64,000 nt of DNA from Ulvibacterium sp965228935 (GCF_965228935.1 NZ_OZ245846.1:5580001-5644000), one strand, 5' to 3'. Shown: positions 1-9,524, counted from the stretch's first letter. The notes: generated from the sequence alone by a model not told the origin. Translations and numbers: made by a program.

Positions 1-163
1 CCAAATAGAGAACAATAAGAATACTCCATTTATCCGAGGCCAAGGCCATAACATCCCGAATGGGGCAATACTTAGCTGTACGCTGATCGATGTGCCCGAA
101 CATTTTTTTTATTTTCTTTGCCACCATAACCTTCTCATTCTCAGTAATAGTTTCCATATCCAT
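1..163 (-). CDS. HxlR-type winged-helix transcriptional regulator, 3' part missing
   Basis: The reverse complement reads ATG at 163 and stays open to the window edge (54 codons). The peptide contains CPIRDVMALASDKWSILIVL, the N-terminal signature of HxlR-family regulators, whose members typically use a conserved Cys in this position and repress a divergent neighbour. Only the first part of the winged helix is present because the window cuts it. It is divergent from the hydrolase starting at 264, so that gene is the probable target. Two 7-bp direct repeats (AAGTTAC at 234-240 and 244-250, one helical turn apart) lie between them and could be the operator. Family call is firm; ligand and target are inference. 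Confidence 0.85.
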   Translation of the reverse strand, partial: MDMETITENEKVMVAKKIKKMFGHIDQRTAKYCPIRDVMALASDKWSILIVLYL

Positions 164-233
164 ACTTGGTTATTGATTTACAACCGCTTTTTTATCGTAA
201 AACAAATATATATTTTAGTTTCTTTAAAAGAGT

Positions 234-250
234 AAGTTACAAAAAGTTAC
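234..250. promoter_or_regulatory. 10-bp-spaced direct repeat in the HxlR/hydrolase divergent region
   Basis: AAGTTAC occurs at 234-240 and again at 244-250, just before the ATG at 264. The spacing of exactly 10 bp puts both on one DNA face, as expected for a dimeric winged-helix repressor. The operator role is inference. Confidence 0.35.
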
Positions 251-263
251 CTATATCATTTTT

Positions 264-1103
264 ATGAAAAAGACATTCAATAGACTTCTTCCAAAGTTAT
301 ATGGAACTTATTTTAATATGCTCTCCCTATTTTCCAAAAAAAGGGCCGCCCAAAAGGCATTTGACCTTTTTTGTACGGTTCGTAAGGGCAGGGTCTTGCC
401 ACAACAATCGGATTATTTGGAAAAAGCAAAATACTCGGTAGAGGATATATTGGATCATCGACTACAAACGTATCACTGGCCCGGAAACAAGGATACCGTT
501 CTCTTGATCCATGGTTGGGAAAGCAACAGCTTCCGTTGGCGCAATCTAATTGCCAAATTGAGGGATGCCGATTACAATGTTTTTGCCTTTGATGCCCCGG
601 CACATGGGCATTCTTCAGGAAAAATATTTTATGTGCCGCTGTACGCCGATTGTCTCCAACATATGATAAAGACGTTTAATCCTATTCATCTCATTGGCCA
701 TTCCATAGGGGGTATGACCATTTTATACAACCAAAGCAAACATTCCCATTCGGAGGTAGAAAAAATTGTGACCATTGGCTCCCCTTCCGAATTTCATGAA
801 ATCCTGGAAAATTATCAAAAGCTCTTAGGCTTTAATACTAGAGTTTTAAAAGCTTTTGAAAACTATGTTTTTGAGCGTTTCGGTTTTCACGTACAGGACT
901 TTTCCTCTTCCAAATTTGTAGAAAACAATACCAAAAAAGGGCTCCTGCTCCATGACGAATTGGATGCCCTTGCCCCTTTTCACGCCTCGGAAAAGGTTCA
1001 CGCCCGTTGGAAAGGAAGCCAATTTATCCGGACCCGCGGTTTAGGGCATTCCATGCACCAAGATCATCTTAACACGCAAATCGTGGATTTTTTGAAGTCC
1101 TAG
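264..1103 (+). CDS. alpha/beta-hydrolase, cytoplasmic
   Basis: The 279-residue protein has the alpha/beta-hydrolase fold signatures: the oxyanion-hole motif LIHGWES (residues 81-87), the nucleophile elbow GHSIGG with Ser147, a probable acid in HDELDALAP (Asp231 or Asp234), and His262 in GLGHSMHQDH. No signal peptide or membrane helix is seen, so it should act in the cytoplasm on an ester or similar substrate that cannot be named. The ATG is the first in frame after the spacer. It is divergent from an HxlR regulator, which often controls detoxification-type enzymes, and is followed after 69 bp by a VOC protein on the same strand, possibly co-transcribed. Confidence 0.85.
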   Translation: MKKTFNRLLPKLYGTYFNMLSLFSKKRAAQKAFDLFCTVRKGRVLPQQSDYLEKAKYSVEDILDHRLQTYHWPGNKDTVLLIHGWESNSFRWRNLIAKLRDADYNVFAFDAPAHGHSSGKIFYVPLYADCLQHMIKTFNPIHLIGHSIGGMTILYNQSKHSHSEVEKIVTIGSPSEFHEILENYQKLLGFNTRVLKAFENYVFERFGFHVQDFSSSKFVENNTKKGLLLHDELDALAPFHASEKVHARWKGSQFIRTRGLGHSMHQDHLNTQIVDFLKS

Positions 1104-1172
1104 GAAAGAGCTACATTTATCATTACTAACGGCGCTCCTTTTCTATCCAAAAAAGGGGCCAAATTTTAGTTT

Positions 1173-1598
1173 ATGCCCAATGTATCGCCCTTTCATATTG
1201 CTATTCCTGTTTATAATCTGGACGAATGTCGAGCATTTTATCGGGATATTTTGAATTGCGAGGAAGGCCGGAGTAGTGACCATTGGGTAGATTTCAACCT
1301 CTTTGGGCATCAATTGGTAATCCACTACAAACCAAAATCGGAGACCGAAGACTTGCACCATAACCCGGTAGATGGGCACGACGTACCCGTACCACATTAT
1401 GGGGTTGTTTTACCTTGGGATACGTTCAGGCCTTTTGCAGAAGAATTAAAAAGCAAAGGTGTGGAATTCATCATTGAACCCTATCTCCGTTTTGAAGGCC
1501 AAGTAGGAGAACAAGCGACGATGTTCTTTTTAGATCCTGCCGGAAATGCGTTGGAATTCAAGGCCTTTAAGGATGTGGGGCAGTTATTTGCCAAGTAA
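1173..1598 (+). CDS. VOC (glyoxalase/dioxygenase) superfamily protein
   Basis: This 141-residue protein shows two beta-alpha-beta-beta-beta modules of the vicinal-oxygen-chelate fold: HIAIPVYNLDECRAFYRDIL at residues 8-27 and a C-terminal FFLDPAGNALEFKAF block at 118-132. His8 and Glu128 sit where the family places metal ligands. The length fits single-subunit glyoxalase-like proteins that dimerise. The substrate cannot be inferred. It lies on the same strand after the hydrolase; the 69-bp gap holds no clear terminator. Confidence 0.85.
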   Translation: MPNVSPFHIAIPVYNLDECRAFYRDILNCEEGRSSDHWVDFNLFGHQLVIHYKPKSETEDLHHNPVDGHDVPVPHYGVVLPWDTFRPFAEELKSKGVEFIIEPYLRFEGQVGEQATMFFLDPAGNALEFKAFKDVGQLFAK

Positions 1599-1711
1599 GT
1601 TCGTATTCCTTCGTCGTTAATCAGCTCGTCATCGTAACGAAAAGTCATCAGTAATACTTGGAACAGGTACCAAAGTGGTAGCCATCCTTCCAACCTGGTT
1701 CGCTAATTCCT

Positions 1712-1903
1712 CTATGAACTTCCCTTTTTTCTCCACTTTTCCCGTATCCAGATGAAGAGTCCGTAAATGATTCCAAATATCAATCCTTCACCTAACTCCC
1801 TAAGAATAATAGGTTGTGTGTACTCTTTTTCCAATATCAGGGAAATGACCGTGTAGAGCAGTATGGCCGCTACAACTTGGGCAATGATTCGCTTTCTCTC
1901 CAT
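1712..1903 (-). CDS. small two-helix membrane protein
   Basis: I place the start at the ATG at 1903 (MERKRIIAQ), 1 bp after the stop of the upstream ADP-ribosylglycohydrolase gene; a longer reading from 1960 would run into that gene. The 63-residue product has hydrophobic stretches at about 6-24 and 37-53, with a basic end (WIREKWRKKGSS) that predicts cytoplasmic termini. I do not recognise the family. The one-base spacing implies translational coupling as the last gene of the hydrolase block, but its role there is unknown. Confidence 0.6.
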   Translation of the reverse strand: MERKRIIAQVVAAILLYTVISLILEKEYTQPIILRELGEGLIFGIIYGLFIWIREKWRKKGSS

Positions 1904-1904
1904 T

Positions 1905-3149
1905 TTAGGCCTTGATGTGATAGACAGTCGTACCGCTTTCTTCCGTTTTCTTCCCACCATTTTCCAGAATGGCCGTTTCGGAAATGGCCAAGATTCGGTC
2001 TATGATATCCGAAATATAGGTAAGATTGGGCAGGCCATCCCGTGAATAGTTGATGTATTGGTTATTGAAAGGAGCGTCCCATTTTTCATTGTAACCCATT
2101 TCGTGCGTCAATTCCCTGGGAATACAATCGGCACCGTTCAATACCCCGATCAAACCGGCACAGGTGGCCCCTTGGTTGTCGCAATCATATCCCGCAGAAA
2201 CCGCAATGCCAGTGGTCTTTACGAAATCCCCTTCCCCATAAAGTATAGCCATGGCCCCACAAAGCCCATTGATCATTGCGGAGACCTCTTGGTAAAATGG
2301 ATTGTCCACCACTTCCGGATATGCCAAATAATTATTTTTTATAAGCTCACGGGTGGTCTTCCAGTCCGGGTTTTTTCCATGCCATTTTTTGACATCCTGT
2401 AAACCTTTATAAAATGGGCTATCCTTTGGAATATAGGACATCCCGATATCGTATAATTTAGCAATGTCCTTCTCATAAAAAGCCGCGCTGTAAAGAGCCG
2501 CATAGAACATGGTGGGATGGGTACCCCAATCATCGCTGGTAATCCTTGCTCCCCATTCGGCTCGTTCCACGGCCTTATCGGGCATTGCCGGATAAAAAGC
2601 GCTCCAAATCTCGTTCACCAACTGGGGATCTATGGCATACCAATAGGGATTGTTCTCCTTTTTTCCGGTATCCGGAGCCACCAGCCCTTCTTCCATGAGA
2701 TCCCGTGCCTTACGGTTACTGACCCAAATAAAACGGTTAATGTGTTGTTTCCAGGCATTGGTGATTTCTTGGTAGTTGATATCCAACCCATGTTCCTCCA
2801 CCGCATGTAGGGTAACGAATTCGATATCCGAATCATCATCGCTCCAAGCCCCGCCCAAGGCATCCGCAAAAATATTGACGTTACCCCGACGATCGGTGTG
2901 ATTCATCTTGATTCCAGCGGAATCCGTTACGTTGTAATATTTATCAATGAAAATGGGTGCCGGATCGGCACTATAAACGAATTCAAACGGAAACCCCATA
3001 TAGTTTCCCACCAATTGGCCCAACCAATACCCCTCTATTTTACTTCGAAGTTCCGTTTTCGAAATGGTGTGGTATTCCTGGGTATGACCAGTGTTTGGGA
3101 TAAGGAATATAATACAAAAAAACCAGATTAACGCTATTTTTTCCCTCAT
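1905..3149 (-). CDS. secreted ADP-ribosylglycohydrolase-family protein
   Basis: The chosen ATG at 3149 gives 414 residues with a signal peptide (hydrophobic IALIWFFCIIFLI, then NTGHTQ). A longer in-frame reading upstream would overlap the esterase gene. Family motifs are clear: YWLGQLVGNYMGFPFEF (41-57), the metal-binding acidic cluster SDDDSD (103-108), and AGYDCDNQGATCAG (319-332), which supplies the C-terminal Asp ligands of the dinuclear Mg site. Known ADP-ribosylglycohydrolases cleave ribosyl N- or O-glycosidic bonds in the cytoplasm; here the protein is exported, so a role on an extracellular ribose-like or furanosidic substrate is more likely. It is 7 bp downstream of an esterase gene in the same minus-strand block. 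Confidence 0.85.
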   Translation of the reverse strand: MREKIALIWFFCIIFLIPNTGHTQEYHTISKTELRSKIEGYWLGQLVGNYMGFPFEFVYSADPAPIFIDKYYNVTDSAGIKMNHTDRRGNVNIFADALGGAWSDDDSDIEFVTLHAVEEHGLDINYQEITNAWKQHINRFIWVSNRKARDLMEEGLVAPDTGKKENNPYWYAIDPQLVNEIWSAFYPAMPDKAVERAEWGARITSDDWGTHPTMFYAALYSAAFYEKDIAKLYDIGMSYIPKDSPFYKGLQDVKKWHGKNPDWKTTRELIKNNYLAYPEVVDNPFYQEVSAMINGLCGAMAILYGEGDFVKTTGIAVSAGYDCDNQGATCAGLIGVLNGADCIPRELTHEMGYNEKWDAPFNNQYINYSRDGLPNLTYISDIIDRILAISETAILENGGKKTEESGTTVYHIKA

Positions 3150-3156
3150 ACAAAAA

Positions 3157-4014
3157 TCAGTATTGGTGAAAGGCCTGGGATACAAAATGAAGCACTTCCG
3201 GAAGGGACTCGCGCCAATAGGTCCAGCTATGCCCTCCGTCCCGTACACGATATTCATGCGGAATCTCCTTCTTCGTCATCGCTATATGGACCAAGCTATT
3301 GCCTTCGTACAAAAAATCATCGTCGCCACAATCAATATACCATCGCACGGACTTAACATCCTCAACGGGAACACTTTCCAATAAATTCAGGGCATTGTGT
3401 TTTTGAAAGTATTCCTCAATTTCCTTGTTCGAATATTTTTTATCGCCCCGGGCAATGCGTCGCTTCAAATCTTCAATGGTCAACGGCCCTACATAGGCAC
3501 TCAGCGGACAGGCCGATGAGAACAGTTCCGGATGGTGCAGGGCGTACATAAACGAGCCACCGCCTCCCATGGAAAGTCCGGCCACGGCGCGGTAGCGTTT
3601 TTCTCCCTTTATGCGATACTTCTTTTCCACATGGGGCATGAATTCCTCAAAAAAGAAATCCTCGTATTTCCAATCCCCTACATTAAAATAACCCATCTGA
3701 CCGGTATCGGCGTCGGGCATTACGATAATCATAGGTGTCGCCTTGCCTTCCCTTATGGCCTTGTCAGTTATATGCAGTACCTCTCCGAATTGTACCCATC
3801 CCGTATGATTATCCGTAGCGCCATGTAATAGGTAAAGTACGGGATAACTGCGCTCGGAACTTTCATAATCCGGAGGTAGATACACCGCATAGTTGCGTTC
3901 CCCGTCCAGGATTTTGCTGCTCATGGTGAGGTTATCATAAACCTTACCTGACTGTGCAGTGACGGATGTGCAAATTATTAAACTAAATAACGAAAAGAGG
4001 AGTAATTTTTTCAT
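3157..4014 (-). CDS. secreted esterase D/feruloyl-esterase-like protein
   Basis: From the ATG at 4014 the 285-residue protein has a signal peptide ending near Ala20-Gln21, then YLLHGATDN (oxyanion loop, 61-69), the nucleophile elbow GLSMGGGGS with Ser148, an acid in DCGDDDFL (Asp231-233) and His262 in DGGHSW. This is the putative-esterase family that includes S-formylglutathione hydrolase, mycolyltransferases and feruloyl or acetyl-xylan esterases. Export and its neighbours (sulfatase, glycoside hydrolase) suggest removal of acyl decorations from a polysaccharide. The in-frame codons upstream of 4014 lack signal-peptide features. Confidence 0.85.
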   Translation of the reverse strand: MKKLLLFSLFSLIICTSVTAQSGKVYDNLTMSSKILDGERNYAVYLPPDYESSERSYPVLYLLHGATDNHTGWVQFGEVLHITDKAIREGKATPMIIVMPDADTGQMGYFNVGDWKYEDFFFEEFMPHVEKKYRIKGEKRYRAVAGLSMGGGGSFMYALHHPELFSSACPLSAYVGPLTIEDLKRRIARGDKKYSNKEIEEYFQKHNALNLLESVPVEDVKSVRWYIDCGDDDFLYEGNSLVHIAMTKKEIPHEYRVRDGGHSWTYWRESLPEVLHFVSQAFHQY

Positions 4015-4152
4015 TTTATATGGTCTTGGTTGAAGACCTACAATATAGTGAATATTCATGTTTACGCAGCCCTGTTTTACATGCGAATCTCTCAGTTGAC
4101 TTTTTGAAACATCACCAATCAGGCCGTCAAGAATCCGTGCTACGACTATCCA

Positions 4153-5169
4153 CTATTCCTGTTCAAATTGCAACCGGTAATCCGAGATTTCCGGAGCGAA
4201 TTCATTGCCATATATACTTTTGGGTATTCCCATGGCATAGGGCGAGGGCGGAACCCATTCACTTTTGACACCCTCCAAGGACAGGATCCCTTTGGGGTCT
4301 AGTGTCGCAAAAGCATAGAGCGGATCTTTATAGGTTGCCATATTGGGCAACCATTTATATTGCTCGTACAGGGCCTTTGGATAACGTTGGGTATTTCTGT
4401 ATTTGTCCTCCATCCAATGGTAGGACATACTATTGATTTCCAGATAGTCTATACCATTTTGATGATGATGAAAATCGATGTGGTTATGGCCATTCATACA
4501 GCATATGATTTTTTCTTTATGTGCTTCCATGATCTTTTGTATGGCCAGTCGATTTTTAACACCCCACTGATAGTGCCAAAGACTTTGGTGGGAGAATATG
4601 ATTGTGGGAGCTATAATAGCTTCCAAGTCTGCCTGTAACCACTCCATTTGCTCCTTATCGATAAAGGTTCTGTATGAATTGTCCACATAAAAATTCGATT
4701 TTTCATAGTCCACAAAAATTCCGTCCTTATAGAGGAAATTGGCGTCCAATACAATAAAATGAAAACCATGGAAGTCATAGGAATAATACGTTTTGGGCAT
4801 ATCCCAGAATTCCAGCATCTCTTTTTTGGAATTCCTGTCCATATCATGGTTCCCCAATACATGATATTTGGGATCTTTGAAGGTTCGCCAAATATTCATG
4901 AAATCCTGGTTCTCATCCTGGGCCATACAAAAATCGCCTAGCTGTATGATGAAATCGACATCTCTTCTTTGTGCTTCGGATATAAATTTTTCCAGACGTT
5001 CGTCCGCATCCGGCATAAGATCCTTGTGTACATCGGCGACAATTCCAAAAACCAGGGGTTTGATCTTCTGGCTCTCCAGGTCAGAAGTGCCAAAGGATAA
5101 CATCATCGAGGGCAAAGCCGTCACTGCCGATCCAAAGCCCAATTGATTCATAAATTTCCTACGATCCAT
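4153..5169 (-). CDS. exported metallophosphoesterase (calcineurin-like)
   Basis: The 338-residue protein carries the ordered metallophosphatase motifs: GIVADVHKD (Asp46, His48), QLGDF (Asp79), LGNHDMD (Asn107, His108), FSHQSLW and NGHNHIDFHHH near residue 220. The N-terminus MDRRKFMNQLGFGSAVTALP resembles a twin-arginine signal, so export is likely to be Tat-dependent, folded with its metals. It could cleave phosphomono- or phosphodiesters released from the substrate of the surrounding block. It is 87 bp downstream of the sulfatase and 138 bp upstream of the esterase. Confidence 0.85.
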   Translation of the reverse strand: MDRRKFMNQLGFGSAVTALPSMMLSFGTSDLESQKIKPLVFGIVADVHKDLMPDADERLEKFISEAQRRDVDFIIQLGDFCMAQDENQDFMNIWRTFKDPKYHVLGNHDMDRNSKKEMLEFWDMPKTYYSYDFHGFHFIVLDANFLYKDGIFVDYEKSNFYVDNSYRTFIDKEQMEWLQADLEAIIAPTIIFSHQSLWHYQWGVKNRLAIQKIMEAHKEKIICCMNGHNHIDFHHHQNGIDYLEINSMSYHWMEDKYRNTQRYPKALYEQYKWLPNMATYKDPLYAFATLDPKGILSLEGVKSEWVPPSPYAMGIPKSIYGNEFAPEISDYRLQFEQE

Positions 5170-5256
5170 AGGAATTCTATTTATTTACGTTCCTTTCAAT
5201 GGTTCTAATCGATTTATAGTTTTGCCCGGCAGCTTTGTAAGTCAACCAGCCAGAAT

Positions 5257-6864
5257 CTATTGAACAACTCTTTCCTGGACATGCTTTTTCAATTCCGGCA
5301 ACGGATCTCCGACAAAATCCGCTGCAATAGGTGTGAAGAGTTCTTTCTTTAGATAGAAGAGCGACCCTTCCAATTCCGGATATTTTTTTCTAAGCGATTC
5401 ATATTCCGGATTTACACAATGCTCGCCCCATATGCCCAACATCAACGCAAGCCCTTCCTCGCTTTCCGGATATTGCCCTTTGTCATCGGTTTCTATGATC
5501 CATGCGTCCAGGACACCTGAATACTCCTCCAAGGTTTCTGCGAATTCTGGCAGCCCAGCAAGATTATGGAGCTCAAAAGGGTCTTCTTTAAGGTTGTACA
5601 ATTCTTCGGCAGGTCTTTCGTCGGACATAAACCTATCCTGTATTGAATCGAGTTTTTTGTAGTTGTGCAGCCGGTGCATTACCTGGACAAATGGAACACT
5701 ATCCACATCCATATAGGTAGGTTGGGTATAGGGCCGATCTATCATAAAATTTCGGATGTACTTAAATTCCTTGGAACGTATGGAACGGATACGGTCTATG
5801 GTAAAATCGCATCGATCTCTGGTAGAAATAACATACTTCCGTATTTCTCCGCCATCATCAAAAATGTTTCTACCCTCCATATATTCCGGAATAGGGATAT
5901 CCGCCAAGGCCAGCGAGCTAATTCCAAGATCCAGACCACTGACCAAGTTTGTATTGCTACTACCTGACGGAATCTTGTCATATCGCTTTGTGAAATCCGT
6001 AATTATCAGCGGAACATGTAGGCCTCCATCGTATAGGAATTGTTTGTTTCTGGTCAGTCGCATCCCATGGTCCGAGAAAAAGAAAATGACAGTATTCTTA
6101 AGTACACCGCTATCCTTTAACTTTTGCATAACTTGGCCTACCTTTTTGTCCGTTATTTGAATTGCCTCTAGATGATTTGCATATTCCTCTACAATTACGG
6201 GGTCATCGGGAAGGTAAGGTGGAAGCGCGATCTTTGATCTATCTATGGGGGTTTCAATATTTTCCTTGAATTCGGAAGAAAATATTTCCTTGCCACCGTA
6301 CATCTGTATCTGCCCAAAGAACGGTTCTTTTGTGTTCAAGGTAGAAATGTCCAGGCGTATTCCGCTTTTTCCGTACAAGGGGTGTATTTTGTACTCTTGA
6401 TCATATAAATCTCTCCGATCATAGGTAAAGTTGTAATCATCCTTCCCGTTGTTGAATGTAAAATATCCGGCCTTTTTAAACAATTCCGGTATGGTTTTTA
6501 AACCTTCAGGCAAATTAATGGCAGATTCCCTTGTCCGGGAGCTATGATGATTATGCGTACCCAAGGTAGTTGACATTACACCTGTGATAATGCTTGAACG
6601 ACTGGCGGAGCACACCGGTGCCGGCATATACACCTGTTGATATAAGACACCGGACGAGGCAAGACTATCAATATTAGGGGTGGAAACGAGCGAGTTACCG
6701 TAACACCCCAACAAAGGGGCCGTGTCCTCCAAATATATCCATAAAATATTAGGTTGTTTTTTGGGTTTTTCTTGCGGCGTTTTTTCGGTACAGGAGCTCA
6801 GATCCAATAACACCAGTACCACAATACCAAAATGAAACAGTTTTTGTCCTTTTTTAAAAATCAT
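5257..6864 (-). CDS. S1-family sulfatase, lipoprotein
   Basis: The protein has the sulfatase core: PNILWIYLEDTAP (39-51, metal ligand Asp47), the formylglycine signature CSASR at 85-89 (Cys85 is the residue matured to formylglycine; SASR fits C-x-A-x-R), and FFFSDHGMRL further on. With the ATG at 6864 it begins with a lipoprotein signal peptide with lipobox LSSC (Cys25), 535 residues in all. An alternative ATG at 6924 would overlap the upstream gene by 14 bp and put 20 polar residues before the signal, so I reject it. It should desulfate carbohydrate at the cell surface or in the periplasm; the position specificity cannot be read. Confidence 0.88.
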   Translation of the reverse strand: MIFKKGQKLFHFGIVVLVLLDLSSCTEKTPQEKPKKQPNILWIYLEDTAPLLGCYGNSLVSTPNIDSLASSGVLYQQVYMPAPVCSASRSSIITGVMSTTLGTHNHHSSRTRESAINLPEGLKTIPELFKKAGYFTFNNGKDDYNFTYDRRDLYDQEYKIHPLYGKSGIRLDISTLNTKEPFFGQIQMYGGKEIFSSEFKENIETPIDRSKIALPPYLPDDPVIVEEYANHLEAIQITDKKVGQVMQKLKDSGVLKNTVIFFFSDHGMRLTRNKQFLYDGGLHVPLIITDFTKRYDKIPSGSSNTNLVSGLDLGISSLALADIPIPEYMEGRNIFDDGGEIRKYVISTRDRCDFTIDRIRSIRSKEFKYIRNFMIDRPYTQPTYMDVDSVPFVQVMHRLHNYKKLDSIQDRFMSDERPAEELYNLKEDPFELHNLAGLPEFAETLEEYSGVLDAWIIETDDKGQYPESEEGLALMLGIWGEHCVNPEYESLRKKYPELEGSLFYLKKELFTPIAADFVGDPLPELKKHVQERVVQ

Positions 6865-6910
6865 GGCAGGATGTCCTAGTATTTTATACTTCCATTCCTT
6901 TTGTACTCGT

Positions 6911-7951
6911 TTATTTCTGGGCATATATTCTTCTTACTTTGCTCAACAATGCCTCGTACATTTCCGGTCTTCTTTCTTCCAAGGTACTTTTGGCATAGGC
7001 ATCCACCTTGGTATGGTTTTCCCAGGTTGCGCATGGATCCTCATAATTCCAAGCTATAGGTCCATAATCGTCCGTGTAGTAATTGGGCCTTTGATTTGGA
7101 AAAGGCTTTATAAATTTTCCGGCCCAACTGCCATAGGTCGGATCGGCTAAAGGATTCTCCGGATCCAGGACATATAGGACGGAAGGGGTATCCCCCACTC
7201 GAAAGTATTGGGCCCAATCATGATTTTTGACCACTTCCTTGATATGCATTCCGAGATTTCCATATTTCGACAACTTTTGAAACATGTGTTCCGGCTGTTT
7301 TCCAGTAAACATCCCGGCATAGGTCCAATTGATTTCCAACCACCACATCGTATCAAACCTGGAGTCATTATAAACCTTATCCCGGCCAAAGCCATTCCAG
7401 TTCAATTGTTTACAGGGGGCCGATCTTTCCCAGCTTGGTGGCATTTCCGGAATATGTTGCTCCAACATCAATCCGGTCCCGATGGTTATTAATCGAATAT
7501 TCTTTGCCAAATGGGGATTTTGCCCCAATGCCTCATAAAAAACCTCCATATTGCCCCAGACCAGAACATAAAGCGGACTGTCCTTTATGGAAGCGGCCTT
7601 TGAAAAAAGCTGTACGGCATCCAAGGTATCCTTGGCGATTTTAGTTTGAATGTACTTCGAATCGGGATATCCCAAATCCTTAAATCCATAGGCATCGTAA
7701 TCTTTTTTATAGGCTTCCAGGACCATTTCACAGGCTTCATAGCCCTTGGCGTTCCATCGATCTGGTACAATGCCTTCAATCTTTAATTCATCCGCATACC
7801 ATAGGAGGTGGATCAAGGATTGCCTATCATCGGGATCCCCCGAATCGATGTTTATATCCGTAAATACAAATACCCTGGGACGTGGTTTTTCCTTTAATGA
7901 CATCATCAAAGTGCCCAATACAATCACTACAATTAATCCTATACTTTTCAT
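6911..7951 (-). CDS. DUF1593 (nucleoside-hydrolase-like) protein
   Basis: The 346-residue protein begins with a hydrophobic export segment (residues 4-18) and continues with FVFTDINIDSGDPDDRQSL (28-46). The DPDD cluster matches the calcium-binding N-terminal aspartates of the nucleoside-hydrolase fold, and VLVWGNMEVFYEAL matches the middle of DUF1593 proteins. Unlike the paralogue at 11926 it lacks the C-terminal beta domain. The family is linked to plant or algal polysaccharide loci, but its reaction is not established. The ATG at 7951 is the only sensible start; the gene is 47 bp after the glycoside hydrolase gene. Confidence 0.8.
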   Translation of the reverse strand: MKSIGLIVVIVLGTLMMSLKEKPRPRVFVFTDINIDSGDPDDRQSLIHLLWYADELKIEGIVPDRWNAKGYEACEMVLEAYKKDYDAYGFKDLGYPDSKYIQTKIAKDTLDAVQLFSKAASIKDSPLYVLVWGNMEVFYEALGQNPHLAKNIRLITIGTGLMLEQHIPEMPPSWERSAPCKQLNWNGFGRDKVYNDSRFDTMWWLEINWTYAGMFTGKQPEHMFQKLSKYGNLGMHIKEVVKNHDWAQYFRVGDTPSVLYVLDPENPLADPTYGSWAGKFIKPFPNQRPNYYTDDYGPIAWNYEDPCATWENHTKVDAYAKSTLEERRPEMYEALLSKVRRIYAQK

Positions 7952-7998
7952 TCGCCTTCTCCTAAGCTATTTTGAATTATTTTTTGGTCGTCGGGTTT

Positions 7999-9480
7999 TT
8001 ATTTTGCTATGGCCCTTACCGCCATATAAGGCCTTTGGGGGAGTGGAATTTCCACCGTACCGCTGTATGTGTCCCCAAGCTTTTCTATGGTCATGTTCCA
8101 TGCATCGATAATCTCAATACTATACTTTTTATCCTTCGCTAGTCTTAGCCTTGCACTGGCTTGCTGACTATTGCCGTAATAAAACAAAAAATAGTCATTA
8201 TCCTTAAATAGATAGGTCTCCTTGTTCCATTGGGTATGTATCGGTGTCAATCCCCTTTCCGGTGCCGCTTTCATGATTTGTGCCATAAACCGAAGTCTTT
8301 TAGGACTTTGCCCGTATAATTTGCCTCCCTTGGCCCACCATAAAATGTTTTCCGGATGTACATAGGTCTCCCCATGAGAGGCATATCCGCCGCGACAATA
8401 GATGGTCCAAAAACGGTTTACGGTTTCTTCCGCGGTAAGATTCCCCCAATCAAAAGGAACATTCCCTTCATAGACAAATTCATCATTGATCACTGGTTTA
8501 TGATAGGTCTCCCTCCATTTTTGGGTGTCTTCCAAATATGGGGTCTGAACACTTAAATGGGTTATCCATGGGTTGGAATGATTGTACCAGGCCTTGCCAT
8601 TGTGAATGGATTTTAGATGCTGGTACGGATCCCGGGCCATAAGCTCCTTGAAGTAGGTTTCCCATTCCGATTCCGGTTTGTGCATCACGTCATATTCATT
8701 GGCCATGGACCACCATACATTGCGATAGGCTGCCAGGCGTGCAACCAGATATTTTAGATAGAACATGTTTTCCTCGACGCTGCCCTTACTAAAACCCCAG
8801 GTATTTTTATCGTAGGGATGAAATATGATAACATCGGCTTCAATGTTCCGCTTCTTGAGTTCCCTTATTTGTTTTTCCAAATGCTGAAAAAACTCCACAT
8901 TAAATCGGGTACGATCCCAACCTGACTCCAAAGAGCCTTCAAAAGGATACAAAGCTGGTTCATTGGAGACGTATCTGCCATAATACTTGGGCATAACCGT
9001 CATCCGGATTTTATTAAAAGCCTCCTCCTCCAAGGTTTTCAACGTTTCCTGTATCAGTTCTTCTTTTTGGTGCACCCATGCATAGGCTGTAGTACCCAGG
9101 ACATAAAAGGGGGTGCCGTCCGCATATTTAAAATGGAAGGTATCGCGTACGGATACGGGGCCATGATTGTTCGGGGTTGCCGGGGTACATGTGAACTTTC
9201 CCTTTTTATCGTTCATTTTGGGGGAATTACTGGTTATAACGTAGGTCCATTTTCCAACATGTTCCGGCATAAACCGGATTTTATAGGTTTGGTCACCATC
9301 ATAAAACCCACCTACATGATAGCGAAAGTTCTTAAATTGAAATTCGGCCTGTACCCAGACCTCCGTAAAGGGATTTTCTACTTTTGGTCCTTTTAGTTCT
9401 ATTTCAAAAATCTCCCATCGTTCCGTGGCAGAAACCGTGATAGAGACGAACAACAGAAGAAGACCCAATAAATATTTCAT
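7999..9480 (-). CDS. secreted glycoside hydrolase: DUF5060 + apiosidase-like (DUF4038) barrel + C-terminal domain
   Basis: The 493-residue product has a signal peptide (1-18) followed by a beta-sandwich DUF5060 region (about 20-95: WEIFEIELKGP, NPFTEVWVQAEF). A TIM-barrel follows, beginning DGTPFYVLGTTAYAW (121-135). Glu262 in WWSMANEYD and Glu334 in KPVINDEF sit where retaining barrel glycosidases carry acid/base and nucleophile. A short C-terminal beta domain resembles DUF5605. Related DUF4038 proteins include enzymes acting on apiose-containing pectin; the substrate here is not known. It is the only clear glycoside hydrolase of the block. Confidence 0.82.
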   Translation of the reverse strand: MKYLLGLLLLFVSITVSATERWEIFEIELKGPKVENPFTEVWVQAEFQFKNFRYHVGGFYDGDQTYKIRFMPEHVGKWTYVITSNSPKMNDKKGKFTCTPATPNNHGPVSVRDTFHFKYADGTPFYVLGTTAYAWVHQKEELIQETLKTLEEEAFNKIRMTVMPKYYGRYVSNEPALYPFEGSLESGWDRTRFNVEFFQHLEKQIRELKKRNIEADVIIFHPYDKNTWGFSKGSVEENMFYLKYLVARLAAYRNVWWSMANEYDVMHKPESEWETYFKELMARDPYQHLKSIHNGKAWYNHSNPWITHLSVQTPYLEDTQKWRETYHKPVINDEFVYEGNVPFDWGNLTAEETVNRFWTIYCRGGYASHGETYVHPENILWWAKGGKLYGQSPKRLRFMAQIMKAAPERGLTPIHTQWNKETYLFKDNDYFLFYYGNSQQASARLRLAKDKKYSIEIIDAWNMTIEKLGDTYSGTVEIPLPQRPYMAVRAIAK

Positions 9481-9524
9481 GCTTTTTATTTTTTATGGGT
9501 AATGATGCTTATTAGTTAAAGTAT

